Below are positions 26,202 through 35,199 of a stretch of 64,000 nucleotides of DNA, piece after piece. This DNA is from Ruegeria sp. ANG-R (lineage in GTDB: Bacteria > Pseudomonadota > Alphaproteobacteria > Rhodobacterales > Rhodobacteraceae). The notes beneath the pieces were generated by a model. That model did not search any database. It saw only the letters and a list, made by a program, of their open reading frames with translations, and was not told the origin of the DNA. How positions within the stretch are numbered: position 1 is the stretch's first letter; the number at the start of each line of letters is the position of its first letter. The position numbers and the translations under genes are program-made. The stretch is from the NCBI RefSeq assembly GCF_000813985.1, contig NZ_JWLJ01000012.1:49377-113376 (forward strand), read 5' to 3'.

Positions 26202-26975
26202 CTAGGCAGAAAACTGTCGCCTTTTGGCTGCGCGGATTTCGCGGGCTTGCTGCTCTTGACCTACGCGGAAAGATGATTCGACGAAGTCCATATGGCGCCG
26301 GGCGGCGGTTTCGGCGTGATCCGGGTCGCCGTCGATGATGGCCTGGGCAATTTCCTTGTGCTGTTCCAGTAGCGCCTCGCCGGTGCCATCCATGGCCCGC
26401 AGGAACCGCCGGTTGTAGAACACGCCCTGACGCGTGAGATCGTAAATCGAGGCCATCATGTGGATGAGGGTTGTGTTCTGGCTGGCATCGGCGACTGCGG
26501 CGTGCAGCCGAAAGTCAGCCTCCTCGCTGGCGTCCTGATCATCCTCTTCCCAGGCTTTTTGCATGTCACCGATGATTTCCGCGATACGTTCCTTATCGGA
26601 TTGTGTAGCGCGTTGCGCTGCCAGGCGGCTGGCAAAGGCTTCCTGTTCGCGCCGGTACTCGAGATAATCGTAGAATGCGCTGCCGTGGCGCGCATAAAGC
26701 GACAGCAGGGCAGGGGACATGGCCCGTCCGGTCAAGGCGGCGATAAATGTCCCTTCGCCATGACGCACGGTGACCAGGCCGCGGTTTTCCAGAGTCTGAA
26801 GCGCTTCGCGCAGCTTTGGGCGCGAGACGCCCAAGGCGTCGGCAAGGTCCCTCTCAGACGGAATTTTGCGACCCTCTTTCAATATCCCGTCGACAATCAT
26901 CGTCTCGATTTGCGCGACGACCGCATCCGCGATTGATTCGTGACCTACGGGATCAAAGAGGCTGTTCTTGCTCAT
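26202..26975 (-). CDS. FadR-type (FCD) GntR regulator of the D-lactate unit
   Basis: I place the start at ATG 26975; the frame is open further but without support. The 257-residue product has a GntR winged helix (about 12-80: 'GRKIPSERDLADALGVSRPK', 'LREALQTLENRGLVTVRHGE') and an FCD ligand domain with the metal-binding Asp/His pattern ('DFRLHAAVADASQN'). LldR/DlcR-type members respond to lactate or other 2-hydroxyacids. It diverges from the TRAP-dld operon; two near-identical 19-bp sites between them fit repression of both directions. Confidence 0.85.
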   Translation of the reverse strand: MSKNSLFDPVGHESIADAVVAQIETMIVDGILKEGRKIPSERDLADALGVSRPKLREALQTLENRGLVTVRHGEGTFIAALTGRAMSPALLSLYARHGSAFYDYLEYRREQEAFASRLAAQRATQSDKERIAEIIGDMQKAWEEDDQDASEEADFRLHAAVADASQNTTLIHMMASIYDLTRQGVFYNRRFLRAMDGTGEALLEQHKEIAQAIIDGDPDHAETAARRHMDFVESSFRVGQEQQAREIRAAKRRQFSA

Positions 26976-27012
26976 AGTTCCTGACCGGCAGTTAAAAAGA
27001 GGACCATGGTGG

Positions 27013-27031
27013 TTGTATATAATATTTACCA
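27013..27031. promoter_or_regulatory. Candidate GntR operator 1 (regulator side)
   Basis: TTGTATATAATATTTACCA matches operator 2 at 16 of 19 positions. A wider GGTGGT...ACCACC inverted repeat (27008-27033) surrounds it. It lies 38 bases before the regulator's own start, which suggests autorepression. Confidence 0.6.
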
Positions 27032-27217
27032 CCGGGCGTATGTATTGCAAGAGAAACTACCCAAAAATACGGATGCCGCCTGTGCCTATAAGTATTTGTT
27101 TCTATTGTATCCGTCAAAATAGTTAAGAAAATAAATCCAAAATTTCGGGAACCGCGCGCCGTTCTGGCTCACTGCTAGTTATGTCTAGTGGTAGATAAAT
27201 TTGTTGACTGAATCATA

Positions 27218-27236
27218 TGGTAAAGAATATTTACCA
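27218..27236. promoter_or_regulatory. Candidate GntR operator 2 (TRAP side)
   Basis: TGGTAAA-GAATA-TTTACCA is a perfect inverted repeat in the style TGGT...ACCA used by FadR-subfamily GntR proteins. It lies 69 bases before the TRAP binding-protein start. The AT-rich stretch between the two operators is the likely divergent promoter. Confidence 0.7.
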
Positions 27237-27304
27237 CTGAAGCCGTTCAAGCGGTGAGAGTGACAGCCGGACCATTGGCTGATCTGTACCTTGGAGGAGA
27301 ATTC

Positions 27305-28357
27305 ATGAAGACGACCCTGACCTCGATTGCCGTCGCGGCCTCGTTGCTGGCAGCGCCGGTTGCCCACGCCGCAGACAAGATGCTGCTGAAAACCCCGATC
27401 GCGTTTTCAACCGCGCTGCCGGGCCTCGGCTCGCCGATCCCGCGCGTGGCCGAGCAGCTGGACCTGATGTCCGGTGGCACGCTGAAGATGAAGGTTTATG
27501 AGCCCGGCAAGCTGGTCCCGCCGTTTGAAATTCTGGATGCGGTGTCTTCGGGCAAGATCAACTCGGGCTACACCACTGCCGGATACTGGGCGGGTAAGAT
27601 TCCGGCTGCACCGTTGTTCTCGGCCGTTCCGTTTGGCCCCGAGGCGGGCGAATACATGGCGTGGTTGTACTATGGCAACGGCATGAGCCTGTATCAGGAG
27701 ATGTATGATCAGGCTGGTTTCAACGTCCATGTCATCCCCTGTGCGATCATAGCCCCCGAAACTTCAGGCTGGTTCGCGACCGAGATCAACAGCCCCGAAG
27801 ATCTGAACGGCCTGAAGATGCGCTTCTTCGGTTTGGGCGGCGAAGTGATGCAGAAGCTGGGTGTGGCCACCTCGCTGCTGCCCGGTGGCGAAATCTTCCC
27901 GGCGCTGGAGAAAGGCGCGATTGACGCGACCGAATTCTCGATGCCTGCCATCGACGCACGTTTGGGCTTCCACAAGCTGGTCAAGTACAATTACTTCCCC
28001 GGCTGGCACCAGCAAGCGACAGTGTTTGAGCTGATGATCAACAAGGACGTCTGGAACGAAGCCAGCGACCAGCACAAGGCGATCATCGAAAACGCCTGTA
28101 AGGCGTCGATGGCCGACAGCTTTGCCGAAGGTGAGGCGATCCAGCACGCGGCCCTGCTGGACAACGTCGAAAACAATGGCGTCCAGATCAAGCAGTGGAA
28201 CGACGAGATGCTGTCAACCTTCCGCGCGACCTGGGAAGAGGTTGCTGCTGAACAGGCCGCCAATGACGAATTCTTCGCGAAGGTTCTGGCCGACATGACT
28301 GAGTTCCGCGATGGCTACGCTGTCTGGAAAGAGAACGCGTTCCTCCCTCGCAAGTAA
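27305..28357 (+). CDS. TRAP periplasmic binding protein, TakP-like (likely lactate/2-oxoacid)
   Basis: The start at ATG 27305 follows GGAGGAGAATTC. The 350-residue product has a signal ending 'AAPVAHAAD'. It shows TakP-type features: 'SGYTTAGYWAGKIPAAPLF', 'VPFGPEAGEYMAWLYYGNG' and 'ETSGWFATEINSPEDLNGLK'. TakP of Rhodobacter sphaeroides binds 2-oxoacids, and relatives bind lactate. Linkage to a D-lactate dehydrogenase favours lactate. A strong hairpin follows the gene before the permease, which should raise binding protein over permease. Confidence 0.88.
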   Translation: MKTTLTSIAVAASLLAAPVAHAADKMLLKTPIAFSTALPGLGSPIPRVAEQLDLMSGGTLKMKVYEPGKLVPPFEILDAVSSGKINSGYTTAGYWAGKIPAAPLFSAVPFGPEAGEYMAWLYYGNGMSLYQEMYDQAGFNVHVIPCAIIAPETSGWFATEINSPEDLNGLKMRFFGLGGEVMQKLGVATSLLPGGEIFPALEKGAIDATEFSMPAIDARLGFHKLVKYNYFPGWHQQATVFELMINKDVWNEASDQHKAIIENACKASMADSFAEGEAIQHAALLDNVENNGVQIKQWNDEMLSTFRATWEEVAAEQAANDEFFAKVLADMTEFRDGYAVWKENAFLPRK

Positions 28358-28374
28358 TTTAACCGCTTGCGATT

Positions 28375-28420
28375 GTCTGAGGGCGGCTTCCTTCCGCTGC
28401 CCTCAGACCTTTTGATTTTC
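28375..28420 (+). terminator. Partial terminator between binding protein and permease
   Basis: GTCTGAGGGC (28375-28384) pairs with GCCCTCAGAC (28399-28408), extended inwards by three more pairs including one G-U. The loop is TTCCTTCC. A T-rich stretch CTTTTGATTTTC follows. It is a typical attenuating hairpin for uneven expression in transporter operons. Confidence 0.75.
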
Positions 28421-28485
28421 TTCCTTTTCCAATCGTTTTCCGGGCGCATTCACGTCCCCATCGCCTAATTCTCGAGGAGGAGACC

Positions 28486-30552
28486 ATGGCCGAGACAAAG
28501 CGTCATCAGGACGACCCGATTGAAGTCTATGAAAGCATCCTTGAGCATGGCGAACCCGACCGCCAGAAACTGGCCGTTGCCATCGATAATGGCGTCAAAG
28601 CGGTGGGCCATGTGGTCATGTGGGCAAATCTGCTGCTCGTCGCGGCCATCGTGTCGCAAGTGGCGATGCGCTATCTGCTGAACCAGAACTATCCCAAGCT
28701 GGACGAGATTCAGTGGCATTTCTACGGTCTGGTGACGATGATCGGCATCTCGTATGCGCTGGTCACCGACAGTCATGTGCGGGTGGACCTGCTGCATATG
28801 CAGCTCAGCCAGCGGGCGCGGCGGATTATCGAGATCATCGGGATCTTCACCCTTCTGGTGCCTTTCATCTATCTGATGATCGATCAGGGCTACGACTATT
28901 TCTACGAAAGCTGGAGGGTCAATGAATCCTCGGACAGCCCGACTGGCTTGCCTGCGCGTTGGGCCCTGAAAGGCGTGATCCCGGCGAGCTTTATCCTGCT
29001 GGCTCTGGCTGCAGGCGCGCGGCTGATCCATGACGTCCACGCCTTGTTCATGAATCTGGATGAAGAGCGTCAGGGCAAGGGCCTGCGTCTGATCATCTGG
29101 GCCTTGCTTGCCTTTGCCGTAGTGGCGACGGCGCTGACCTTCCTTGTCGAAACGACCGAGGAGAAGCTGGTCATCGCCATGTTCCTGACCTTCATCGCAC
29201 TGCTCTTCACCGGATTCCCGGTGGCCTGGACGCTGGCAGGTGTTGGCGTGGCCTATTGCGGGTTGGCCTATCTGTTCGACAACGGCCTGATGAACTGGAC
29301 CGGACTTGAGGAAACGCTGACCGGGCTGGACTATCTGACGCTGGGAGCGGTGGTGAACCGGGTCTATGCCACCATGTCCAACGCGGTGCTGGTGGCCCTG
29401 CCGATGTTTATCTTCATGGGCCTGATGCTGGACGAATCCGGTGTGGCCGAGCGTCTGATGACCTCGATGCAGCGCCTGTTCGGGACGGTGCGCGGCGGGT
29501 TGGCCATTACCGTGACGATGATCGGCATCATTCTGGCCGCCTCGACCGGCATCATCGGAGCCTCGGTGGTGCTGCTGGGCGTGCTGTCGCTGCCCTCGAT
29601 GATGGAGCAGAAATACAGCCCCTCGCTGGCCGCTGGTGTGGTCAGTGCGTCAGGCACGCTGGGCATCCTGATCCCGCCGTCGATCATGCTGGTGATCATG
29701 GCCGACCAAATGGCGCTGTCGGTCGGCGATCTGTTCATGGCAGCGGTCTTCCCCGGCGTGATCATCGGCGCGCTCTACCTGACCTATATCTTCGTGATCG
29801 CCCTGATCAAACGCGACGTGGCCCCGGTGCCCGAGGGCGCAAAGCGTCCCGACTGGGCTGCTGTCAAAGACGTGCTGATCGCTGTGCTGCCGACGCTGGC
29901 GCTGATCCTCGCGGTGCTGGGTTCGATCTTCGCGGGCCTGACCACGCCGACCGAAGCCTCAGGCGTGGGCGCGCTGGGCGCGACCCTGCTGGCGCTGGGA
30001 TATCGCAAGTTGACGCTGGCCAAGCTGGTGAACGTGCTGAAAGCCACGTTCAATACCACCGCCTATATCTTCGCGATCTTCCTCGGCGCGACCGTGTTCT
30101 CATACGTCCTGCGGGAGCTGGGTGGAGACGCACTGATCGAAGAGATGATCCAGGGCACGGGTTTCGGCCCGAATGGCACCGTCTTCATGATCCTGTTCAT
30201 AGTCTTCCTGCTGGGCTTCGTGCTGGACTGGATTGAGATCACGCTGATCGTCCTACCCCTGATGCGCCCCATCGTGAACGGGCTGGGTTTGGATATCGAA
30301 GGCTTTGGCGTCATCGATGAGCCTGCGCTGGTGTGGTTCGTGATTCTTGTGGCGGTGACGTTGCAGACCTCGTTCCTGACACCCCCGGTGGGTTTCGCGC
30401 TATTCTACCTGAAAGGGGTCTGCCCGCCCGCGATCAAGCTGACTGATATCTACAAAGGTATCATTCCGTTCGTGATCCTGCAGTTGACCGGTCTGTTCTT
30501 CGTCTTCCTCTGGCCGCAACTGGCGACCTGGCTTCCTTCGGTCGCGTATTAA
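28486..30552 (+). CDS. Fused TRAP permease DctQM
   Basis: The 688-residue membrane protein joins a DctQ part (residues 1 to about 190, 'QVAMRYLLNQNYPKLDEIQW', 'DSHVRVDLLHMQLS') and a DctM part (about 200-688) with 'GASVVLLGVLSLPSMMEQKY', 'SASGTLGILIPPSIMLVIM' and 'SFLTPPVGFALFYLKGVCPP'. It moves the ligand of the upstream binding protein across the membrane. Fused QM proteins are well known. GAGGAGGAG precedes the start, and 14 bases separate it from the dehydrogenase. Confidence 0.93.
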   Translation: MAETKRHQDDPIEVYESILEHGEPDRQKLAVAIDNGVKAVGHVVMWANLLLVAAIVSQVAMRYLLNQNYPKLDEIQWHFYGLVTMIGISYALVTDSHVRVDLLHMQLSQRARRIIEIIGIFTLLVPFIYLMIDQGYDYFYESWRVNESSDSPTGLPARWALKGVIPASFILLALAAGARLIHDVHALFMNLDEERQGKGLRLIIWALLAFAVVATALTFLVETTEEKLVIAMFLTFIALLFTGFPVAWTLAGVGVAYCGLAYLFDNGLMNWTGLEETLTGLDYLTLGAVVNRVYATMSNAVLVALPMFIFMGLMLDESGVAERLMTSMQRLFGTVRGGLAITVTMIGIILAASTGIIGASVVLLGVLSLPSMMEQKYSPSLAAGVVSASGTLGILIPPSIMLVIMADQMALSVGDLFMAAVFPGVIIGALYLTYIFVIALIKRDVAPVPEGAKRPDWAAVKDVLIAVLPTLALILAVLGSIFAGLTTPTEASGVGALGATLLALGYRKLTLAKLVNVLKATFNTTAYIFAIFLGATVFSYVLRELGGDALIEEMIQGTGFGPNGTVFMILFIVFLLGFVLDWIEITLIVLPLMRPIVNGLGLDIEGFGVIDEPALVWFVILVAVTLQTSFLTPPVGFALFYLKGVCPPAIKLTDIYKGIIPFVILQLTGLFFVFLWPQLATWLPSVAY

Positions 30553-30566
30553 CGGAGGGCTGAGTG

Positions 30567-32249
30567 ATGACCGATGCCGATCTGATCAAGCGTCTTCAAG
30601 CGATTTGCGGGCGGCGTCGGGTGCTGACCTCGGCCCGCAGCACCCGGCGGTTTCGCCGGGGGTTCAGATCGGGTGAAGGTGATGCGCTGGCGGTGGCGCA
30701 ACCCGCCACGCTGCTGGAGCAATGGCGGGTGTTGCAGGCGTGTGTCGAGGCCGACAAGATCGTGATCATGCAAGCCGCCAATACCGGTTTGACCGAGGGT
30801 TCGACGCCCAAGGGCAGCTATGACCGCGATGTGGTGCTGATCAACACGCGCCGTATGGACAGCTTGCATCTGATCAATGACGGCAAGCAGGTGATCAGTT
30901 TTCCGGGCAGCACATTGTTCGCGTTGGAAAAGCTACTGGCCCCGATTGGCCGCCAGCCGCATTCGGTCATTGGATCTTCCTGCATCGGCGCCTCGGTTGT
31001 GGGCGGCGTGTGCAACAATTCGGGCGGCTCGCTGGTTGAACGCGGCCCGTCCTATACCGAACTGTCGGTCTATGCCCGTATCACCCGGGAGGGGCAGCTT
31101 GAGCTGGTCAACCATCTGGGAATACATCTGGGCGATACCCCCGAAGAAATCCTGACGCGCCTACAGGAAGGCGATTTCAGCGATGCAGATGTCGAAACTG
31201 ACAATCGCAAGGCCTCGGACACTGATTACGCCCGACGCGTGCGCAATGTTGACGCCGACACCCCGGCGCGTTTCAACGCGGACAAGTCTCGATTGTACGA
31301 GGCCGCCGGATGTGCCGGAAAACTCGCCGTTTTTGCCGTGCGGTTGGACACCTACGCCAAGAACGAAACCGAACATACTTTCTATGTCGGAGCGAAGGAT
31401 ACCGGGGCGCTAACAGAGCTGCGCCGTCACATCCTTTCGGATTTCAAGACGCTACCGGTCAGTGCCGAATACATGCATGAGGAGGTGTTCGACATCTCAG
31501 ACCGTTACGGCAAAGACACGATGGTCATGATCGACAAGCTGGGCACCGATCGTTTGCCCACTTTCTTTGCACTAAAAGGCGCGGTGGATGCTCGGTTGGA
31601 AGGTATACCGGGCTTGTCGAATTTTACCGACCGCTTCATGCAGTTCGCGATGCGGTTCTGGCCCGATATCCTGCCGGGTCGGATGCGCGCTTTTCGGCAT
31701 CGTTATCCGCATCACCTGATCCTCAAGATGCGCGATGGCGGAATAGACGAAGCGCGTGCGTTGCTCGATATGATGACGGCGGATGGAAAGCTGGATTTCT
31801 TCGAATGCGACCCGCGTGAGGCCAAGATTGCCGGGCTACATCGTTTTGCCGCCGCGGGGGCCGCCATCCGCTATATGAAGGTTCACGCAACCGAAGTGGA
31901 AGATATCATTGCTCTGGATATCGCGCTGCGCCGCAATGATACGGACTGGTTCGAGGAATTGCCTTCTGAGATCGCGGATCAACTGGTCAGCAAGCTCTAC
32001 TATGGGCACTTCATGTGCCATGTCCTGCATCAGGATTACATCGTCAAGAAGGGGGCCGACCCCAAAGCGTTGAAATCCGCGATGTTAGAACTGTTGGATA
32101 AGCGCGGTGCCGAATATCCGGCAGAGCACAATGTTGGCCATCTCTATGCCGCCAAACCCGATCTGGCTGCGTTCTACAAGTCGGTCGATCCGACAAACAG
32201 CATGAACCCGGGCATCGGAAAGATGTCCCGGAACAAGCATTATTCGTGA
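30567..32249 (+). CDS. dld: Quinone-dependent D-lactate dehydrogenase
   Basis: I choose ATG 30567, seven bases after GGAGGG; the GTG just before it is an alternative. The 560-residue product (E. coli Dld has 571) has a PCMH-type FAD domain ('MQAANTGLTEGSTPKGSY', 'IGSSCIGASVVGGVCNNSGG') and a basic membrane-binding segment ('RFWPDILPGRMRAFRHRYPH'). It oxidises D-lactate to pyruvate at the inner membrane and reduces quinone. Operon linkage to a TakP-like TRAP system and a GntR regulator completes a D-lactate uptake and oxidation unit. Confidence 0.92.
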   Translation: MTDADLIKRLQAICGRRRVLTSARSTRRFRRGFRSGEGDALAVAQPATLLEQWRVLQACVEADKIVIMQAANTGLTEGSTPKGSYDRDVVLINTRRMDSLHLINDGKQVISFPGSTLFALEKLLAPIGRQPHSVIGSSCIGASVVGGVCNNSGGSLVERGPSYTELSVYARITREGQLELVNHLGIHLGDTPEEILTRLQEGDFSDADVETDNRKASDTDYARRVRNVDADTPARFNADKSRLYEAAGCAGKLAVFAVRLDTYAKNETEHTFYVGAKDTGALTELRRHILSDFKTLPVSAEYMHEEVFDISDRYGKDTMVMIDKLGTDRLPTFFALKGAVDARLEGIPGLSNFTDRFMQFAMRFWPDILPGRMRAFRHRYPHHLILKMRDGGIDEARALLDMMTADGKLDFFECDPREAKIAGLHRFAAAGAAIRYMKVHATEVEDIIALDIALRRNDTDWFEELPSEIADQLVSKLYYGHFMCHVLHQDYIVKKGADPKALKSAMLELLDKRGAEYPAEHNVGHLYAAKPDLAAFYKSVDPTNSMNPGIGKMSRNKHYS

Positions 32250-32253
32250 AACG

Positions 32254-32279
32254 GGGCGCGGTCGATCCGCGCCCTTTTT
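32254..32279 (+). terminator. Rho-independent terminator after dld
   Basis: GGGCGCGG-TCGAT-CCGCGCCC is followed by TTTTT. It is a perfect 8-bp GC stem five bases after the dld stop. Confidence 0.92.
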
Positions 32280-32282
32280 GCC

Positions 32283-32906
32283 TTACTTGAAGCTCCGGCT
32301 GTCCTTGATCTGATCCCAGGCCCAGACGACCTCTTGCAGCTGTTCCTCCTGAGACCGGTCGCCACCGTTCATATCGGGGTGCAGCACCTTGATCAGCTTT
32401 TTGTATGCTTTGCGAATCTCGGCCTTTGACCAGCTATCCTGCGCTTCGAGAATCTCGATCGCGCGACGTTCAGTCGGGGGCAGGCGGCGGCCACCGGTAT
32501 TGGCGCGGCCGGGATTCTTGGTTGCGTTTTCTCCGAGCACCTGGTGCGGGTCCTCGATACCCAGACGGGCCCAGGCGCGGGCCTCGGGGTCGCCCATGGG
32601 CTTGGTCTCGCGCTCCCATACTTTATCTTTCGAGCGCTGGGCGTTCAGCTCAGCCTCGGTGGTGCCGTCGAAGAAATTCCATTTCTGGTTATACTCGCGC
32701 ACATGCTGCTGGCAGAACCAGAAGAAATCATCCAGCACATCCGGGGCCTTGGGCGCGCGGAACTTGCCGGCCTCTTCACAGCCCTCATGATCACAGATTC
32801 GCACCGAGGTTTCGGACGCGCCGGACATGCCCCGGCGTCCGCGCGGTTTCTTTTTCTTGGCGGTGGATACGGACATATCGAACCCGAAGGGATCTGATTT
32901 TACCAT
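32283..32906 (-). CDS. C-terminal J-domain protein
   Basis: The 207-residue protein has a J-domain at its C-terminus (about 140-200) with 'KAYKKLIKVLHPDMNGGDRS', including the HPD tripeptide that stimulates Hsp70 ATPase. The N-terminal part holds a Cys/His pair region ('CDHEGCEEAGKF', 'WFCQQHV') and a helical segment. In related bacteria a protein of this layout is encoded next to BolA, as here, where it diverges from bolA by 89 bases. Client proteins are unknown. Confidence 0.88.
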   Translation of the reverse strand: MVKSDPFGFDMSVSTAKKKKPRGRRGMSGASETSVRICDHEGCEEAGKFRAPKAPDVLDDFFWFCQQHVREYNQKWNFFDGTTEAELNAQRSKDKVWERETKPMGDPEARAWARLGIEDPHQVLGENATKNPGRANTGGRRLPPTERRAIEILEAQDSWSKAEIRKAYKKLIKVLHPDMNGGDRSQEEQLQEVVWAWDQIKDSRSFK

Positions 32907-32995
32907 CTGCTCATCCTTACGAACGCATCTTTTCGACTCGGAGGCAGCAGTTTAATCTAAGCAGCCGAAAGTAGAAGAGGGGGACGGCAATTAAT

Positions 32996-33268
32996 TTGCC
33001 GATAAGCATAAAAGTGAACGTGACCGAGGAAATCCGAAATCGCCTGCAAACGGCATTTAACCCACGTGAGCTGGACGTGGTCGATGACAGTGAAAGCCAT
33101 CGTGGCCATGCCGGATACCGCGAAGGAGGCGAAAGTCACTTCAATATCCGCATTCGGGCAGCGGCATTCGAGGGGCAATCCCGGGTCGCCCGCCATCGCG
33201 CGGTCCATTCGGCGCTGGGCGATATAGTGCCGCGAATCCATGCGCTGGCGTTGGACATCGACGTATGA
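32996..33268 (+). CDS. bolA: BolA-family protein
   Basis: The 90-residue product has the BolA fold signature 'SHRGHAGYREGGESHFNIRI' and 'FEGQSRVARHRAVHSALGD'. BolA proteins work with monothiol glutaredoxins in iron-sulfur trafficking and iron sensing. The start is uncertain: TTG 32996 lies 12 bases after AGAGGGGGA, while GTG 33014 would give the usual 'MNVTEEIRNRL' N-terminus without a good ribosome site. Confidence 0.88.
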   Translation: MPISIKVNVTEEIRNRLQTAFNPRELDVVDDSESHRGHAGYREGGESHFNIRIRAAAFEGQSRVARHRAVHSALGDIVPRIHALALDIDV

Positions 33269-33403
33269 CTGCTCTGGTGCCGGGTTTGTGCGTGCTTCAC
33301 CGGTTGGCCTGACCCGTGCTGACGCCTCGATGCAGGCGTGTGCATGAGCCGTAACCGCGAAGCGTTGCGAGTTGCGCCCTCCTCAGCAAGAACAGATCGG
33401 AGT

Positions 33404-33786
33404 ATGCTGGGTATGGTGCTGGCCTTCTCTTTATGTGGGTTGTTGATTCGAGACTGTTCGTTTCTGTTCTTGGGGTTGATCATCTTCGTGGGTGTGATCG
33501 CGATCCTGACACCGCTTTTTGTCGCATATATCCTTCGGACCATCATCGGCTTCAGGGCGAACTTGCATTGCGCCAATAGGTGGAACTGGCCGAACGCAAA
33601 CTGGCTCGCGCGGGGGAGCAAGGCCCGGCCCCGACCGCCGACACCGACCTCAGGGTCGAATACGCCGATCGAAAGGCTTTTGCCCTCAGCTGTTATGAAG
33701 TTGACGAGTTTGACGGTCACACACCGCGCATACTTCAGCCGGATCATTCCGGGCAGGGGCCTGCTCCACTGTCGGACAAGATCTAA
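33404..33786 (+). pseudogene. Decayed gene for a small membrane protein with a coiled tail
   Basis: From ATG 33404 the frame gives two hydrophobic stretches ('LAFSLCGLLIRD', 'LIIFVGVIAILTPLFVAYIL') followed by 'RTIIGF'. One missing C near 33552 would restore 'GFQGELALRQ'; then TAG at 33577 interrupts 'VELAERKLARAGEQGPAPT', which runs to a natural stop at 33786. Two lesions and a continuous protein pattern across them indicate a pseudogene rather than a chance frame. The membrane-plus-helix layout recalls PspB-type proteins, but I do not recognise the family. The other bases from 33269 to 33978 show no gene. Confidence 0.55.
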
Positions 33787-33978
33787 CCGAAACGCGCAGT
33801 GTGCAGCGATAATTCCGCGATTCTGGTCAGTAGCTACTTTGATGACGCCGAAACCCTGACACTTGCCGAAATCCCTATTGTCGCGCAAGAACCATTGGAG
33901 ATTAGAACTCTTGCGAGATTTGTTCGGTGTCTGGTCAGCTAGGTGATCTTTACATTTCTTAACATCTCTTCACAGACT

Positions 33979-33992
33979 TTAATCTCGATCAA
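33979..33992. promoter_or_regulatory. Fnr-like box upstream of the iodate-reductase-type operon
   Basis: TTAAT-CTCG-ATCAA agrees with the Fnr/FnrL/Anr consensus TTGAT-N4-ATCAA at nine of ten positions. It lies 89 bases before the first peroxidase gene. It suggests that the respiratory operon is switched on when oxygen is low. Confidence 0.6.
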
Positions 33993-34081
33993 ATCCTCAC
34001 AACACAACTGTCCCTTATGGTTCGCCGTGCCGGTCCCTGGCCACAGGGCGAGACCGGACCAGCGAAAAAGGGGGCTTTCAA

Positions 34082-35188
34082 ATGATGACCAAAGCCAGAA
34101 TATGGGTCTCGGCACTATCGACAGTTTCGCTGTTGACGATTTGCGCTGCGGTACCGGTTCACCGGGCCCAGGCAGAGCAGCCAGGTTCGGTAAAAGCCAT
34201 AGAGTTTGATCCCGCCAAGGCAGCCCTGGGCAAACGACTTTTCTTTGATCCGAGATTGTCCGGCGACACGGAATTGTCCTGCGCCAGCTGCCACCAACCG
34301 GGAAACGGGTTCACCGACGGGCAGGCCCTGTCGGATGCCTATGCGGGCAGCCTGCATTTCCGCAACGTGCCGACGCTGATCAACAGCGCCAAGCGCGCCG
34401 CGTGGTTTCACGACGGGCGCATCGGCACAAACCTCAACGACGTGACCCGCGAAAGCATCACCGAGACCTATTCCATGAACATGGACATGCGTCTGATGCA
34501 GGAACGTATCAAGCAGGACCCGGTCTATGTCGAGATGTTCGAAGCCGCCGGATTTGGCGAGCCTTCGAATGGCGGTGTCCGCAACGCGATCCCGGAATAT
34601 CTGAAAACGCTGATCTCGCGCGGTGCGGCATTTGACACCGGAGAGATGTCGGATGACGCCAAAGCGGGCTACGAACTGTTTAACGCCAGCGGCTGCAACT
34701 CCTGCCATTCGGGTGAGCGGTTTACGGATGATCTGCCGCATAATGTCGGCGTTGGCGACAACCCCGATATCTGGGCGGAGCCGGAACGTCATATCACCTT
34801 TGTGACCATGATGAAGTTCCTAGGCGTCGAGAATTATATGAATCTGCGCGCCGATCCGGGGGCGTACATCCGCACTCATACCGCCGACACATTCGGTTCC
34901 TTCCTGACCCCTACGCTGCGCGAGCTGACCTATACCGCGCCGTATATGCACAACGGCACGCTGGAAACGCTCGAAGATGTGGTGGCCTTCTACAATGCCG
35001 GTGGTGGGGAGGACGCAAACAAGGACCCGCGCATCAAGCCACTGAACCTATCCGAGACGGAGCAGGTTCAGCTGGTTGCCTTCCTCAAAGCCCTGTCCGG
35101 CGAGCCGCTGATCGGTCCTGACTTCGTCGCCGAGGAAATCGATACGGACTATGCGCCGATCAAGAACTGGCGCGAAACGACAAACTGA
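34082..35188 (+). CDS. idrP1: Di-heme cytochrome c peroxidase of an iodate-reductase-type operon (IdrP)
   Basis: The 368-residue periplasmic protein has a signal peptide ending 'VHRAQAEQ'. Two heme-binding motifs are visible: CASCH (Cys67-His71) and CNSCH (Cys205-His209). MauG/CcpA family patterns follow ('RNVPTLINSAKRAAWFHDGR', 'FLTPTLRELTYTAPYMHNGT'). Such enzymes reduce hydrogen peroxide with electrons from cytochrome c or cupredoxin. In idr clusters two of them accompany IdrAB and are thought to detoxify peroxide or a reactive iodine intermediate. It is the first gene of a four-gene set with gaps of 5-14 bases. Numbering P1 versus P2 is arbitrary here. Confidence 0.8.
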   Translation: MMTKARIWVSALSTVSLLTICAAVPVHRAQAEQPGSVKAIEFDPAKAALGKRLFFDPRLSGDTELSCASCHQPGNGFTDGQALSDAYAGSLHFRNVPTLINSAKRAAWFHDGRIGTNLNDVTRESITETYSMNMDMRLMQERIKQDPVYVEMFEAAGFGEPSNGGVRNAIPEYLKTLISRGAAFDTGEMSDDAKAGYELFNASGCNSCHSGERFTDDLPHNVGVGDNPDIWAEPERHITFVTMMKFLGVENYMNLRADPGAYIRTHTADTFGSFLTPTLRELTYTAPYMHNGTLETLEDVVAFYNAGGGEDANKDPRIKPLNLSETEQVQLVAFLKALSGEPLIGPDFVAEEIDTDYAPIKNWRETTN

Positions 35189-35199
35189 GGAGTGTAGCC

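Noticed and set aside
33136..33888. Minus-strand 250-codon frame next to bolA
   Set aside because: It covers bolA and the decayed membrane-protein gene in antisense; composition is that of a shadow frame.
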